Shown here piece by piece: positions 18,250 through 25,599 of a DNA stretch of 64,000 nucleotides. The notes beneath the pieces were generated by a model. That model was not told the origin of the DNA and made no database searches. It saw only the letters and a program-made list of their open reading frames with translations. A program made the translations under genes and the position numbers. The stretch comes from Roseicyclus persicicus (GTDB taxonomy: Bacteria > Pseudomonadota > Alphaproteobacteria > Rhodobacterales > Rhodobacteraceae): assembly GCF_012395815.1 (NCBI RefSeq), contig NZ_JAAZQQ010000001.1, forward strand, positions 558,001 through 622,000, given 5' to 3'. The number at the start of each line of letters is the position of its first letter. Position 1 is the first letter of the stretch.

Positions 18250-18782
18250 GCCCCCAGCAGCGCCTCGATCTCGCGCCGGATGCGGTTGCCCGTGGGCCGG
18301 GTGTTGGAGCCGAAGCTCTGCACCATCCGCCCCTCGCCATCGAGCAGCACCTTGTTGAAGTTCCACCCCGGCTCGAACCCGTAGGTGTCGCGCAGCCAGC
18401 GGTAGAACGGGTGCGCGCCCGTGCCCCGGACGGGCGTGATCGTGGTCATCGGCAGGGTCAGGCCGAAGTTCACGTCGCAGAACTCGGCCACCTCGGCGTC
18501 GCTGGACAGCTCCTGGCTGAAATCGTCGGACGGCACCGCCAGCACCACCAGACCGCGCGGCCCGTATTCCTCGTGCAGCGCCTGCAGCTCGTCGTATTGC
18601 GGGGTGTAGCCGCAGAGCGAGGCGGTGTTCACCACCAGCACCGGCCGCCCGCGCCAGTCGGCCATGTCGTACTGCCCGCCGTCGATCGAGTCGAAGCGGA
18701 ACGTGCCCTGCGCGCGCGCCGGGCGCGCCAGCGCGGCCAGCGGCAGGGCGGCGAGGGTCAGGGTCAAGCTGCGGCGGTCCAT
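18246..18782 (-). CDS. Periplasmic glutathione peroxidase-like protein
   Basis: Thiol peroxidase of the GPx family, 178 residues, with a cleavable signal peptide (MDRRSLTLTL..., cut near ARAQG at about 25). The peroxidatic Cys is at 57 in NTASLCGYTPQY, and the tetrad Trp is in PGWNFNK. The usual Gln/Asn segment reads PSDDFSQE, slightly divergent. It would reduce peroxides in the periplasm, probably with thioredoxin-like donors. GGAGG lies before the ATG. It is the first gene of a two-gene unit with the AcuC-like gene and diverges from the NUDIX gene. Confidence 0.85.
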   Translation of the reverse strand: MDRRSLTLTLAALPLAALARPARAQGTFRFDSIDGGQYDMADWRGRPVLVVNTASLCGYTPQYDELQALHEEYGPRGLVVLAVPSDDFSQELSSDAEVAEFCDVNFGLTLPMTTITPVRGTGAHPFYRWLRDTYGFEPGWNFNKVLLDGEGRMVQSFGSNTRPTGNRIRREIEALLGA

Positions 18783-18881
18783 CGGCGCCTCCTTCGTCCG
18801 GTCCGCGCCACAGCTATGTCCCGGCCCGGCCCGGTCAAGCGCCCTTTGCAACCCGCGGGGCCGCGTGCATAACTCGACGTC

Positions 18882-19358
18882 ATGACCCGTTCCACCCCCG
18901 TCCAGGCCCCGCTGCGCATCCCCTCCGCCTCCAAGCGCGAGACGCGGACGCAGTTCGCCGCGCTGCCCTTCCGCGCTAAGAAGAAGGACGGGGCGGAATT
19001 CCTGCTGATCTCGTCCCTCGACACCGGGCGCTGGATCATCCCCAAGGGCTGGCCGATGGACGGGATGCGCCCCGCCGAGGCCGCCGCCGAGGAAGCCTGG
19101 GAAGAGGCCGGCATCCGCGGCCGTGTCTACGACGAGGTGCTGGGCCTCTATTCCTACGCCAAGTGGCTGGACGAGGAACTGTCGATCCCCTGCATCGTGC
19201 TGGTCTTCGCGCTGGAGGTCTCGCATTTCGACGAGGCGTTTCCCGAGGCCGGCCAGCGCAAGCGCAAGTGGATGAGCCGCAAGAAGGCCGCCGCCCGGGT
19301 CGAGGAACCCGAGCTGAAACAGATCATCGAGCGGTTCGACCCCGACCGCCTGCGCTGA
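18882..19358 (+). CDS. NUDIX hydrolase (diphosphoinositol polyphosphatase-like subgroup)
   Basis: A 158-residue NUDIX protein that would hydrolyse a nucleoside diphosphate-linked or polyphosphate substrate. The NUDIX box is degenerate: around PKGWPMDGMRPAEAAAEEAW and EEAGI, the first Glu and the Arg of the standard pattern are replaced, while the EEAWEEAG metal-binding core remains. The RWIIPKGW lead-in is typical of the DIPP-like subgroup in alphaproteobacteria. It is probably in an operon with the DUF1178 gene 46 bases downstream. Confidence 0.8.
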   Translation: MTRSTPVQAPLRIPSASKRETRTQFAALPFRAKKKDGAEFLLISSLDTGRWIIPKGWPMDGMRPAEAAAEEAWEEAGIRGRVYDEVLGLYSYAKWLDEELSIPCIVLVFALEVSHFDEAFPEAGQRKRKWMSRKKAAARVEEPELKQIIERFDPDRLR

Positions 19359-19404
19359 CGGGGCGGCTTGAACCCGCCGCAGGCTCGCATAGATTTGCCC
19401 GACC

Positions 19405-19842
19405 ATGATCCGCTACGCGCTGAAATGTTCCGAGGGCCACGGCTTCGACAGCTGGTTCCAGTCGGCCGACGCCTATGAGGCGCTGGCGGCCCGCGGTCTC
19501 GTGTCCTGCGCCGTCTGCGGCGGGACCGAGGTGGCCAAGGCGCTGATGGCCCCCCGCGTCGCCGCGGCCGAGGACGCGCCCGCGCCCGCCCCGGTCGAGA
19601 AACCCCTGTCGCAGCCGGCCCACCCGGCCGAGCCGATGCTGCGCGCGATGCGCGAACACCTCGCCAAGAACTCCACCTATGTCGGCGGCCGCTTCGCCAC
19701 CGAGGCGCGCGCCATGCACCTGGGCGACGCCGAGACGCGCATGATCCACGGCGAGGCCCGCCCCGAGGAGGCCCGCGCCCTGATCGAGGAAGGCATCCCC
19801 ATCGCGCCGCTGCCGTTCCTGCCGCCCGACAAGGCCAACTAG
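19405..19842 (+). CDS. DUF1178 family protein
   Basis: A 145-residue DUF1178 protein of unknown function. The N-terminus MIRYALKC.EGH.FDSWF and the CAVCGG pair form a probable small zinc-binding module (Cys 8 and the CxxC near 33-36). An Ala/Pro-rich linker (about 50-70) leads to a helical C-terminal part with the conserved GEARPEEARALIEEG. It follows the NUDIX gene closely, and its last four bases overlap the end of the convergent glycosyltransferase gene. Confidence 0.85.
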   Translation: MIRYALKCSEGHGFDSWFQSADAYEALAARGLVSCAVCGGTEVAKALMAPRVAAAEDAPAPAPVEKPLSQPAHPAEPMLRAMREHLAKNSTYVGGRFATEARAMHLGDAETRMIHGEARPEEARALIEEGIPIAPLPFLPPDKAN

Positions 19843-21041
19843 AAGCCGCCCGCCGGCACCACCCCCATCGCCCTGAGCTCGGCCGCCTCGCGCGCGTCGC
19901 GCTGCGCCTCCAGTGCCTGCACCGCCCGCGCGATGTGCCGGGCGATCTCGGCGTCCGGCACGCCCGCCGCCCGCATCTCGGCCACCCGCCGCTTGCCCGC
20001 CGGCGTCAGCGGCTGCACGAAGAGGAGCCCGTCGAGCGCGTCGTAGGGCACCGCCGCCGCCCGCTCCAGCGCCGCCATGCGCGCGGCGAACCCGGGTGTG
20101 TCGCGCAGCGCCCCGAGGCGCGCCCGGTGCCAGTCGATGCTGGCCCGTAGCAGCCGCTTCAGTTCCGCGTCCTGCAGCCAGTCGTCCACGAGCGCGGCCA
20201 CCGCGGGCGACCAGCGCGACAGCTGCGGCAGGGCCTCCTCGTTGCGGTCGAACACGGCGAAATAGGTCGCGTCGTACTTGTCGGGCTTGAGGTTCACGTT
20301 GCCCCGGTCGCCGCGCAACAGGTAGGCCTCGCGGCTCTGCACCGCGAAATGGGCGATCTCGGCCAGCCCGTAGCCCGCCGTCGCCGCCGAGCAGCGCCAG
20401 CCGTCCTGCAGGAAGGAGGGCGGCATCGGCACGCCCGAGCCGTTCACCCATCGCCGCGCCATCAGGGCCGCCATGCGGCCCTCGTCGCGCTTCGCCCCCT
20501 TGATGGTCGGCCGGTGGATGCCGAGCTTCTGGTGCGGGAACGGGCGGAACAGCGTCTTGACCCCCCAGCCGCGCCGGAACCCCTCGGGCGCGCCGCGGGT
20601 GAACTGGTCGAGCAGGGGCGCGGCGGACCAGTCCGCGATGCCGTTCGATCCCATCGTCCGCCACGGGATCGCCACGCCCTCGGTGCCGTCGGGGCAGGCC
20701 GCCAGCAGGGCCGGCAGCGTCCCGTCGCCCGCCTTCACGTGCAGGAACTCGTCGGCATCCAGCACGATCATCCAGCCGGTGTCGGCCACGCCCGGCGTCC
20801 TGTCGGCGAGGCCCAGGGCATGGGGCTGCGGCTTGCGCCCCGGCGGAACGTCGTTCGGCAGGTGCCGGCACAGCCCCATCGCGGCCAGCCGGTCCAGCAT
20901 CGCGTCGGTCCCGTCGCGGCAGTCGTTGGTCCAGATCCAGACCGTATCGACGCCGATCAGCCGGTGATAGGCCAGCCACTCCAGCAGCCGCGGTCCCTCG
21001 TCCTTCATCATCGAGACGAGGCTGTGGCGCCCCTTGGCCAT
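19839..21041 (-). CDS. Glycosyltransferase family 2-like protein
   Basis: A 400-residue GT-A-fold enzyme expected to transfer a sugar from a nucleotide donor onto a surface glycan. The N-terminus SLVSMMKDEGPRLLEWLAYH and the VLDADEF metal motif match a family-2 subgroup common in Rhodobacteraceae. The downstream stretch (GWGVKTLFRPF, KLGIHRPTIKG, GNVNLKPDKYDATYFA) is shared closely with the protein at 30320-32077, so the two are paralogs. The ATG overlaps the stop of the upstream methyltransferase gene (TGATG). It is the last gene of a minus-strand glycan operon. Confidence 0.78.
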   Translation of the reverse strand: MAKGRHSLVSMMKDEGPRLLEWLAYHRLIGVDTVWIWTNDCRDGTDAMLDRLAAMGLCRHLPNDVPPGRKPQPHALGLADRTPGVADTGWMIVLDADEFLHVKAGDGTLPALLAACPDGTEGVAIPWRTMGSNGIADWSAAPLLDQFTRGAPEGFRRGWGVKTLFRPFPHQKLGIHRPTIKGAKRDEGRMAALMARRWVNGSGVPMPPSFLQDGWRCSAATAGYGLAEIAHFAVQSREAYLLRGDRGNVNLKPDKYDATYFAVFDRNEEALPQLSRWSPAVAALVDDWLQDAELKRLLRASIDWHRARLGALRDTPGFAARMAALERAAAVPYDALDGLLFVQPLTPAGKRRVAEMRAAGVPDAEIARHIARAVQALEAQRDAREAAELRAMGVVPAGGF

Positions 21042-21745
21042 CAGTAGTTCACGTAATGGCTCTGGATGACGGGCTTCGGCGCGCCGTCGCGGGGCGTCTT
21101 GCGCACCACGTAGAACAGGAACTGCGGCGCGCTGTAGCGGTGTTCGGCGCCGCGCGGCATGTTGGTCGGGTCGGGGATCTTGCGGGGCCGTTCGGTGCCC
21201 TTGCGGGTCATCGTCCAGCAGCCCAGCACCTCGTAGCCCAGGGAATGATGCCAGAAGCGCCACGGCACGTCCGGCCCGATCTGGTAGAAGCCGTGGCCGA
21301 ACCAGCCGTCGGTGCCGACGCAGGACACGAAGATGCCGCCGTCCTCCAGCATGGCGTCGATGTTGCGGAAGCTCTGGGCGATGTCGAAGACATGCTCGGT
21401 GGTGCCGCCGTCGTAGATCAGGTCGAAGCGGCCCGTCAGGTCCTCGCCCACGGGCTGGGACAGGTCGTGGACATACTCCGCCCCGTCGATCGGCGAGAAG
21501 TCGAGGCTTTCCAGCTTCGGCCAGCCGATGGTGTTCAGGTAGGTCTCGCAGAACCCGTCTTCCTGGAACAGGTCCTCGGGCGTCGCCGTGATGCCCAGCC
21601 GCGCCAGCTTCTTGATCAGGCGGTCGGTCCAGCCGGGCGGGTTGAAGTGCATCTTCTGGCGGCCCAGCATGATGCCCTTGCGGCAGTCCTTCACCATCGG
21701 CGCGAGATAGGCCAGCTGCAGCGCGATGTTGATGCTGATCCCCAT
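21041..21745 (-). CDS. SAM-dependent methyltransferase-like protein
   Basis: A 234-residue protein with a class I methyltransferase core: acidic strand SLDFSPIDGAEYVHD (about 78-92), then DLIYDGGTTEHVFD (about 108-121) and the MLEDGGIFV strand typical of post-motif III. It probably modifies a sugar or glycan intermediate, given its translational overlap (TGATG) with the downstream glycosyltransferase. No membrane segment or signal peptide is visible. The start at 21745 gives a short leader before the first helix. A 90-base gap separates it from the glycosyltransferase at 21836. Confidence 0.68.
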   Translation of the reverse strand: MGISINIALQLAYLAPMVKDCRKGIMLGRQKMHFNPPGWTDRLIKKLARLGITATPEDLFQEDGFCETYLNTIGWPKLESLDFSPIDGAEYVHDLSQPVGEDLTGRFDLIYDGGTTEHVFDIAQSFRNIDAMLEDGGIFVSCVGTDGWFGHGFYQIGPDVPWRFWHHSLGYEVLGCWTMTRKGTERPRKIPDPTNMPRGAEHRYSAPQFLFYVVRKTPRDGAPKPVIQSHYVNY

Positions 21746-21835
21746 GGCTATCCTCCTGAGCGGCGCGGGACGGCCACCGCGGGCCGGACGGCCGTCGTCG
21801 CATGGGCGAGCCTGGTCATGTCGCGCGCGCCCCGG

Positions 21836-22732
21836 TCAGCCGGGGCCGGCGCCGGCCGGGATGTCGTCGTCGGGTTCGGACACGTCGAAGATGCGCCGGA
21901 TCCGCTTCACCCCCACCATCGCCTTCAGGGCATTGTAGCCGTCCTGCGCCAGCCCGGCCTCGTCCAGCACCTCCCATTTGCGGTAATGCACCGCCGTGAT
22001 CGGCTTGTGGCGGGGGAAGGGCTTGCCGCGCAGGCGGCCGCCGAGGATGAAGTGGTCGTTCTCCTTCAGCTCGTTCCACCCCAGCCCCGCCCGCCGGATC
22101 GCCACAGGCAGGCTCATCTGGTCGAGGTAGGGCCGCCGGAAGGGCTCGAGTTTCTCCACCCGGTCTAGCGCCTGCGCCGTCTCCATCCAGGCCGAGGGGA
22201 AGCCGCTGTCCTCGGGGAACATCACGAAGCCCGACGAGAAATAGGGCACCATCGGCCGCCGCCGGTCGCGCATCAGGGTGATCCGCTCCTCGGGCACCGG
22301 CAGGCCGAAGGCGCCGTAGACCGTTTCCCACAGGTCGTCCGGCTTCCACAGGATCGAGGCCGCCGCCGAGCAGGTCACATGCCCGGGCCTGAGCAGCCGC
22401 CCGATGTCGTGGGGCTGCAGCACCAGGATGTCGCTGTCCATGAAGCCCGCCCAGGCCGTCTCGCGCGGCTGCTGGCAGGCGATGATCTTGTTGCCGTGCG
22501 GGTAGGGCGGGTCGAACACCCCCTCGGTCTGCATCGGCCGGACCTCGCAGCCCATCCGGCGCAGCGTCTCGACGGCGGCCGGGTCCAGCTCGTCCATGCG
22601 GTGGGCGGGGCAGTAGCCCACCAGCGTGATCCCCGGGTCGAGGTGCTGGCGGATCGAGGCGGCCAGGTAGCACGACAGGTACTGGTAGGTCGGCGGCTCG
22701 ACGACGAAGAACAGGGTCAGCGAGGGGGCCAT
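21836..22732 (-). CDS. Putative glycosyltransferase (GT-A type)
   Basis: A 298-residue cytosolic protein that I read as a GT-A glycosyltransferase because of the DSDILVL metal motif (about 98-104) following an alpha/beta N-terminal half that opens with SLTLFFVVEPPTYQY. The PYFSSGFVMFP and MSLPVAIRRAGLGWNELKEN segments resemble acceptor-side motifs of family 8-like and related enzymes. It sits 90 bases before the methyltransferase gene and 12 bases after the next glycosyltransferase, all in one direction. Donor and acceptor are unknown. Confidence 0.65.
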   Translation of the reverse strand: MAPSLTLFFVVEPPTYQYLSCYLAASIRQHLDPGITLVGYCPAHRMDELDPAAVETLRRMGCEVRPMQTEGVFDPPYPHGNKIIACQQPRETAWAGFMDSDILVLQPHDIGRLLRPGHVTCSAAASILWKPDDLWETVYGAFGLPVPEERITLMRDRRRPMVPYFSSGFVMFPEDSGFPSAWMETAQALDRVEKLEPFRRPYLDQMSLPVAIRRAGLGWNELKENDHFILGGRLRGKPFPRHKPITAVHYRKWEVLDEAGLAQDGYNALKAMVGVKRIRRIFDVSEPDDDIPAGAGPG

Positions 22733-22744
22733 GACCGCGCCCCC

Positions 22745-23557
22745 TCAGTCCGTTTCCAGCGCCGCGGCGGGGTCGATCCCCACCTCCTGGCACATGCGCC
22801 AGGCGTAGGAGTTCTCCAGCGGCGGGTTCTTGCGCCACCACGGCTTGGTGCCGTTGGTGTAGAGGTGCACGGACACGGTGGCGTCGGTGAACCAGCCCTC
22901 CACGCGGCCGTGCGGGTCGTAGAAGATGTCGTTCAGCTGGAAGGGAACGGGGTAGATCACGTCGGGGGTCATGGCGCGCTCGTAGTCGCCGGTCTGCTGC
23001 GCGAAATACGTGAAGGCCTGCGGGCCGAAGGCGGTGCGCTCGGTGCGGTAGATCTTGACCGCGTGGGGCGCATCCTTCTGTTTTTCCATCTTCTTCCGCT
23101 GCTGCTTGTTCCACCAGGGCGGCGCGTCGGGGAGGTTGTCGTAGTAGTCGAGCAGGCGGTCCATCAGCTCGCACTGTTGCGGGAGGCCGACGACGCCGCA
23201 GTTCAGCGCGCCGCGCATCCCGTGGCCGGCGAAGATCCACTCCCACTCGTCGGGAAAGGGCTTGTGGCAGAAGGCGTCGCAGTCGATCCAGATCGCGCCG
23301 GTGGCGCGTATCATCTTGTAACGAAAGACATTCGACAGGAAGGAGGCGGAGGTTTCCTCGACGATGTCCATGGGGATGTCCATGATCTCGGAGGCTTTCC
23401 GCACCTCGACGCCCTCGGGGGCGTTCTGCACGTCATCGGTGCAGTAGAGCGTCACGGGGTGGCCGTGCCGCAGGTGGGATTTCAGGCACAACTGGTTGAG
23501 ATACTGGAGCTTTTCCCCGATCCAGAGGGAGGCCACGGGCCTGCGATTGCGTTCCAC
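22745..23557 (-). CDS. Glycosyltransferase with DxD motif (capsular polysaccharide synthesis/GT32-like)
   Basis: A 270-residue protein with the layout of 'sugar-binding region containing DXD' glycosyltransferases: SLWIGEKLQYLNQLCLKSH at the N-terminus, YCTDD, then FLSNVFRYKMIRATGAIWIDCD with the DCD metal site. The C-terminal HLYTNGTKPWW closes the fold. Start: GTG at 23557 with GAGG eight bases upstream; the frame continues further but the extra residues are Pro-rich and unlike the family. It is the first gene of the left glycan operon. An array of three 11-bp-spaced repeats lies about 150 bases upstream. Confidence 0.7.
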   Translation of the reverse strand: MERNRRPVASLWIGEKLQYLNQLCLKSHLRHGHPVTLYCTDDVQNAPEGVEVRKASEIMDIPMDIVEETSASFLSNVFRYKMIRATGAIWIDCDAFCHKPFPDEWEWIFAGHGMRGALNCGVVGLPQQCELMDRLLDYYDNLPDAPPWWNKQQRKKMEKQKDAPHAVKIYRTERTAFGPQAFTYFAQQTGDYERAMTPDVIYPVPFQLNDIFYDPHGRVEGWFTDATVSVHLYTNGTKPWWRKNPPLENSYAWRMCQEVGIDPAAALETD

Positions 23558-24192
23558 CTTGGGTACCTCGTGAAGCTGCTCATGTCGCGCGTTCTGGGGC
23601 GCTGTTGCGCAAGTTGTCGCCTGTTTCGGGGGGCAAGGCAAAGGGTTTCCGGGAGAGGCCCGGGGGGTGTTGCGGGGGTGCACGGGCGGCCGGGGCGGGG
23701 GGCACGGGGCGTACACCGGGCGTACACAGGGCGTACATACGCGGTTTGGGTGGGGTCGGGGCGGGGATGTTGGGTGAGGGCGCGGTCAGGCGCCCATGCA
23801 GCCTAGTGCGATACGGCCTTTCGTCTAAGCTGACATTTCGCTTTGGTCATCTTGGAGACTGGCCGCAAACGGCAAATCACCCGTGCATATATGTTGTCCT
23901 ATCAATTCGGTATTGTCTACAATGGGCTACTGCACTACCAACATTGGCTTGAATCAGAAACCATATTATCTAGCTAGGAGTGTTAGTGCCTTCGATGCGG
24001 TTGCCCACATGAAGCATGAAGCATGGAAACTTAGATGATGATGAAGAGTCAGGTGTGTGTAATTCTAGCTATACTTAGTCGTCAATACGAGTCTGGATTT
24101 CAAACGGACGTCACCTTGCACCTCCTTGGGTCATGGTCTAGCGTTCGGAAATTCAGCTCATTGATGCTAATTTAATTTGAAGGAGTAGTAAT
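23558..24192. other. 635-base gap: promoter region of the glycosyltransferase operon and left part of a lower-G+C island
   Basis: The left part (to about 23.8 kb) is G-rich and carries three GGGCGTACA repeats. From about 23.82 kb the composition drops sharply and stays low through 25.58 kb. I see no credible gene: a 115-codon open frame at 23605-23952 changes composition midway and has no ribosome site or recognisable motif. The last 20 bases contain the AGGAG site of the HEPN gene. No tRNA, integrase fragment or clear direct-repeat boundary was found. Confidence 0.6.
23707..23737. repeat. Three direct repeats GGGCGTACA at exact 11-bp spacing
   Basis: GGGCGTACA occurs at 23707, 23718 and 23729, in phase with one DNA helical turn. 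The third copy runs into an inverted repeat GCGTA-CA-TACGC (23731-23742). The array lies about 150 bases upstream of the GTG of the minus-strand glycosyltransferase operon, where an activator or repressor array would be expected. No regulator is known for it. Confidence 0.65.
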
Positions 24193-25506
24193 TTGTTTAA
24201 TAGAATCCACAAAGAGATTGTGGAAAATTTGTTGAGTTCTATTACGCTTTCAATGGGGGGCGACGGTGCTGAGCATTCTTTCCTCTTTGGGCCTCCCGGT
24301 GCTCGGCTCTGGGAAAGAAGGCTGGGAGTAACGATCTATTATCACTCTGTTGAGCTGAACCTCACTGCGTTACAGGTCAGAAGTGTTGGCGCAAATTATT
24401 TGAGAGCCCTCCCCCTCGACGAAATATGCTCCAACTTGAAGCATTTCATTAGCGAAAACTTTGACTATATTGGAGATGTGGTATTCGGAAATAGAGATCA
24501 GCGACCTTTCAATGAATGGATACCCGAAGCGAACAAAGCTGCGTTGGCGGCCGCTCTAGCTGCGTGCCATCTCTTTAAGCCAAGATCCGAGCTAACTGTT
24601 TTTCCACTTGTGCCAGTTTCGGTGGGGTCTAGTTTTGTGTCCGATCAGTATTTCTTTTCGTCACCACATGAAGAGAACCCATTTTTTCTTGAAGACCAGC
24701 AGCAAATGCGTGAACTTGACCCCCGCGTTTTTCCTCCTCAGCTCGGGTTCGCGGGGAAAGTTCGCAGGCCTGGGGCTTGGTTAGGAGTATACTCTCCGGA
24801 CTACCGGGCCTCTCTGAAGACCCGTTCATCGGTCTTGGGAGCCTTGGCATTAACGGCATTGCCAGACTATAGGCACATGTTCTCGGGCAGAGAACTGTTC
24901 GGCGGTAGATGCACGATATCCAAGAATGGACTCACGTATTCATTTGAAAAGGTACATACGCCACCGTGTATGCACGATATCGAAATTACTGATATTGATG
25001 CGGGTTGGATGAAGACGCTTTCTGATAAGCTGCGATCGCCAGACAGCGAGGTGTTGCGGGAGCTGAAAGCATTAGAGTACTTCTATCGTGCTTGGTCGCT
25101 TTCGCCTGAGGAGCGCTTCCCTATTCTTTGCATGTCACTTGATGCGGTGCTCGGGGACTCAAACAACGCTACCCAAGCCGTAATTGATGGTGTTAATTCT
25201 ATACTTGGCAATGATATTCCTCAAGGGCAGTTGCGAGCATTACTTGGGTTACGCGCATCAGTTATTCATGGAGGTGCACCAGACGTATACGACTCGAGCA
25301 AATATCCAAAATACTACAAGCAGTATGGATGTGATCCGATCCGAGATCTTGAACTAGTCGTTAGTGCGTGCTTGAGGGAAAAAATCTTCGGAGGTCAGTT
25401 AGCCGAACACCCCGACCCCAACGCTGAGATAATAAAAGCTGCACAGGACGCTGGAAGGTTGCCTCCCACGACCAGGAGTGTGTCGATATTCAATCCAAAA
25501 GCCTAG
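24193..25506 (+). CDS. ApeA-like HEPN-domain protein, possible phage-defence gene, on a foreign-looking island
   Basis: A 437-residue protein with a C-terminal HEPN region (about 290-395) that contains the Rx4H signature RASVIH (Arg 354, His 359) followed by Gly-Gly, as in Apea-like HEPN domains; HEPN proteins are often RNases in abortive-infection or toxin systems. The N-terminal 280 residues are unassigned, the arrangement seen in ApeA-type single-gene defence proteins. Start is TTG with AGGAG seven bases upstream. Three 60-base rows counted by eye gave 34, 32 and 29 G+C, far below the neighbouring genes, and the codon choice is A/T-tolerant. It is a lone gene with no cognate antitoxin beside it. 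Defence function is an inference. Confidence 0.6.
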   Translation: MFNRIHKEIVENLLSSITLSMGGDGAEHSFLFGPPGARLWERRLGVTIYYHSVELNLTALQVRSVGANYLRALPLDEICSNLKHFISENFDYIGDVVFGNRDQRPFNEWIPEANKAALAAALAACHLFKPRSELTVFPLVPVSVGSSFVSDQYFFSSPHEENPFFLEDQQQMRELDPRVFPPQLGFAGKVRRPGAWLGVYSPDYRASLKTRSSVLGALALTALPDYRHMFSGRELFGGRCTISKNGLTYSFEKVHTPPCMHDIEITDIDAGWMKTLSDKLRSPDSEVLRELKALEYFYRAWSLSPEERFPILCMSLDAVLGDSNNATQAVIDGVNSILGNDIPQGQLRALLGLRASVIHGGAPDVYDSSKYPKYYKQYGCDPIRDLELVVSACLREKIFGGQLAEHPDPNAEIIKAAQDAGRLPPTTRSVSIFNPKA

Positions 25507-25560
25507 CTAACTTTGGATCCTGCGTAATTTATTGGCCTTGGAAAAGGAAGTGGCCGACGT

Positions 25561-25591
25561 CATGTTCGTTGTTTTTTTTTGACGAACCATG
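25561..25591. terminator. Weak hairpin with nine-T run between convergent genes
   Basis: GTTCGT (25564-25569) can pair with ACGAAC (25582-25587) around a T-rich loop holding nine consecutive T (25572-25580). It lies between the HEPN gene stop and the convergent sulfatase gene stop. The T run could serve the plus-strand transcript, but the stem before it is weak. It also marks the right edge of the low-G+C stretch. Confidence 0.35.
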
Positions 25592-25599
25592 CTGCCTCC

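Noticed and set aside
16850-18340. A 496-codon frame ending in the HemP sequence
   Set aside because: Only the last 61 codons match HemP. The rest overlaps the deacetylase gene in another phase and is Arg-rich without motifs.
23605-23952. Possible 115-residue gene in the long gap before the HEPN gene
   Set aside because: No ribosome site, abrupt change of composition inside the frame, Gly/Arg-rich then A/T-rich product and no recognisable motif.
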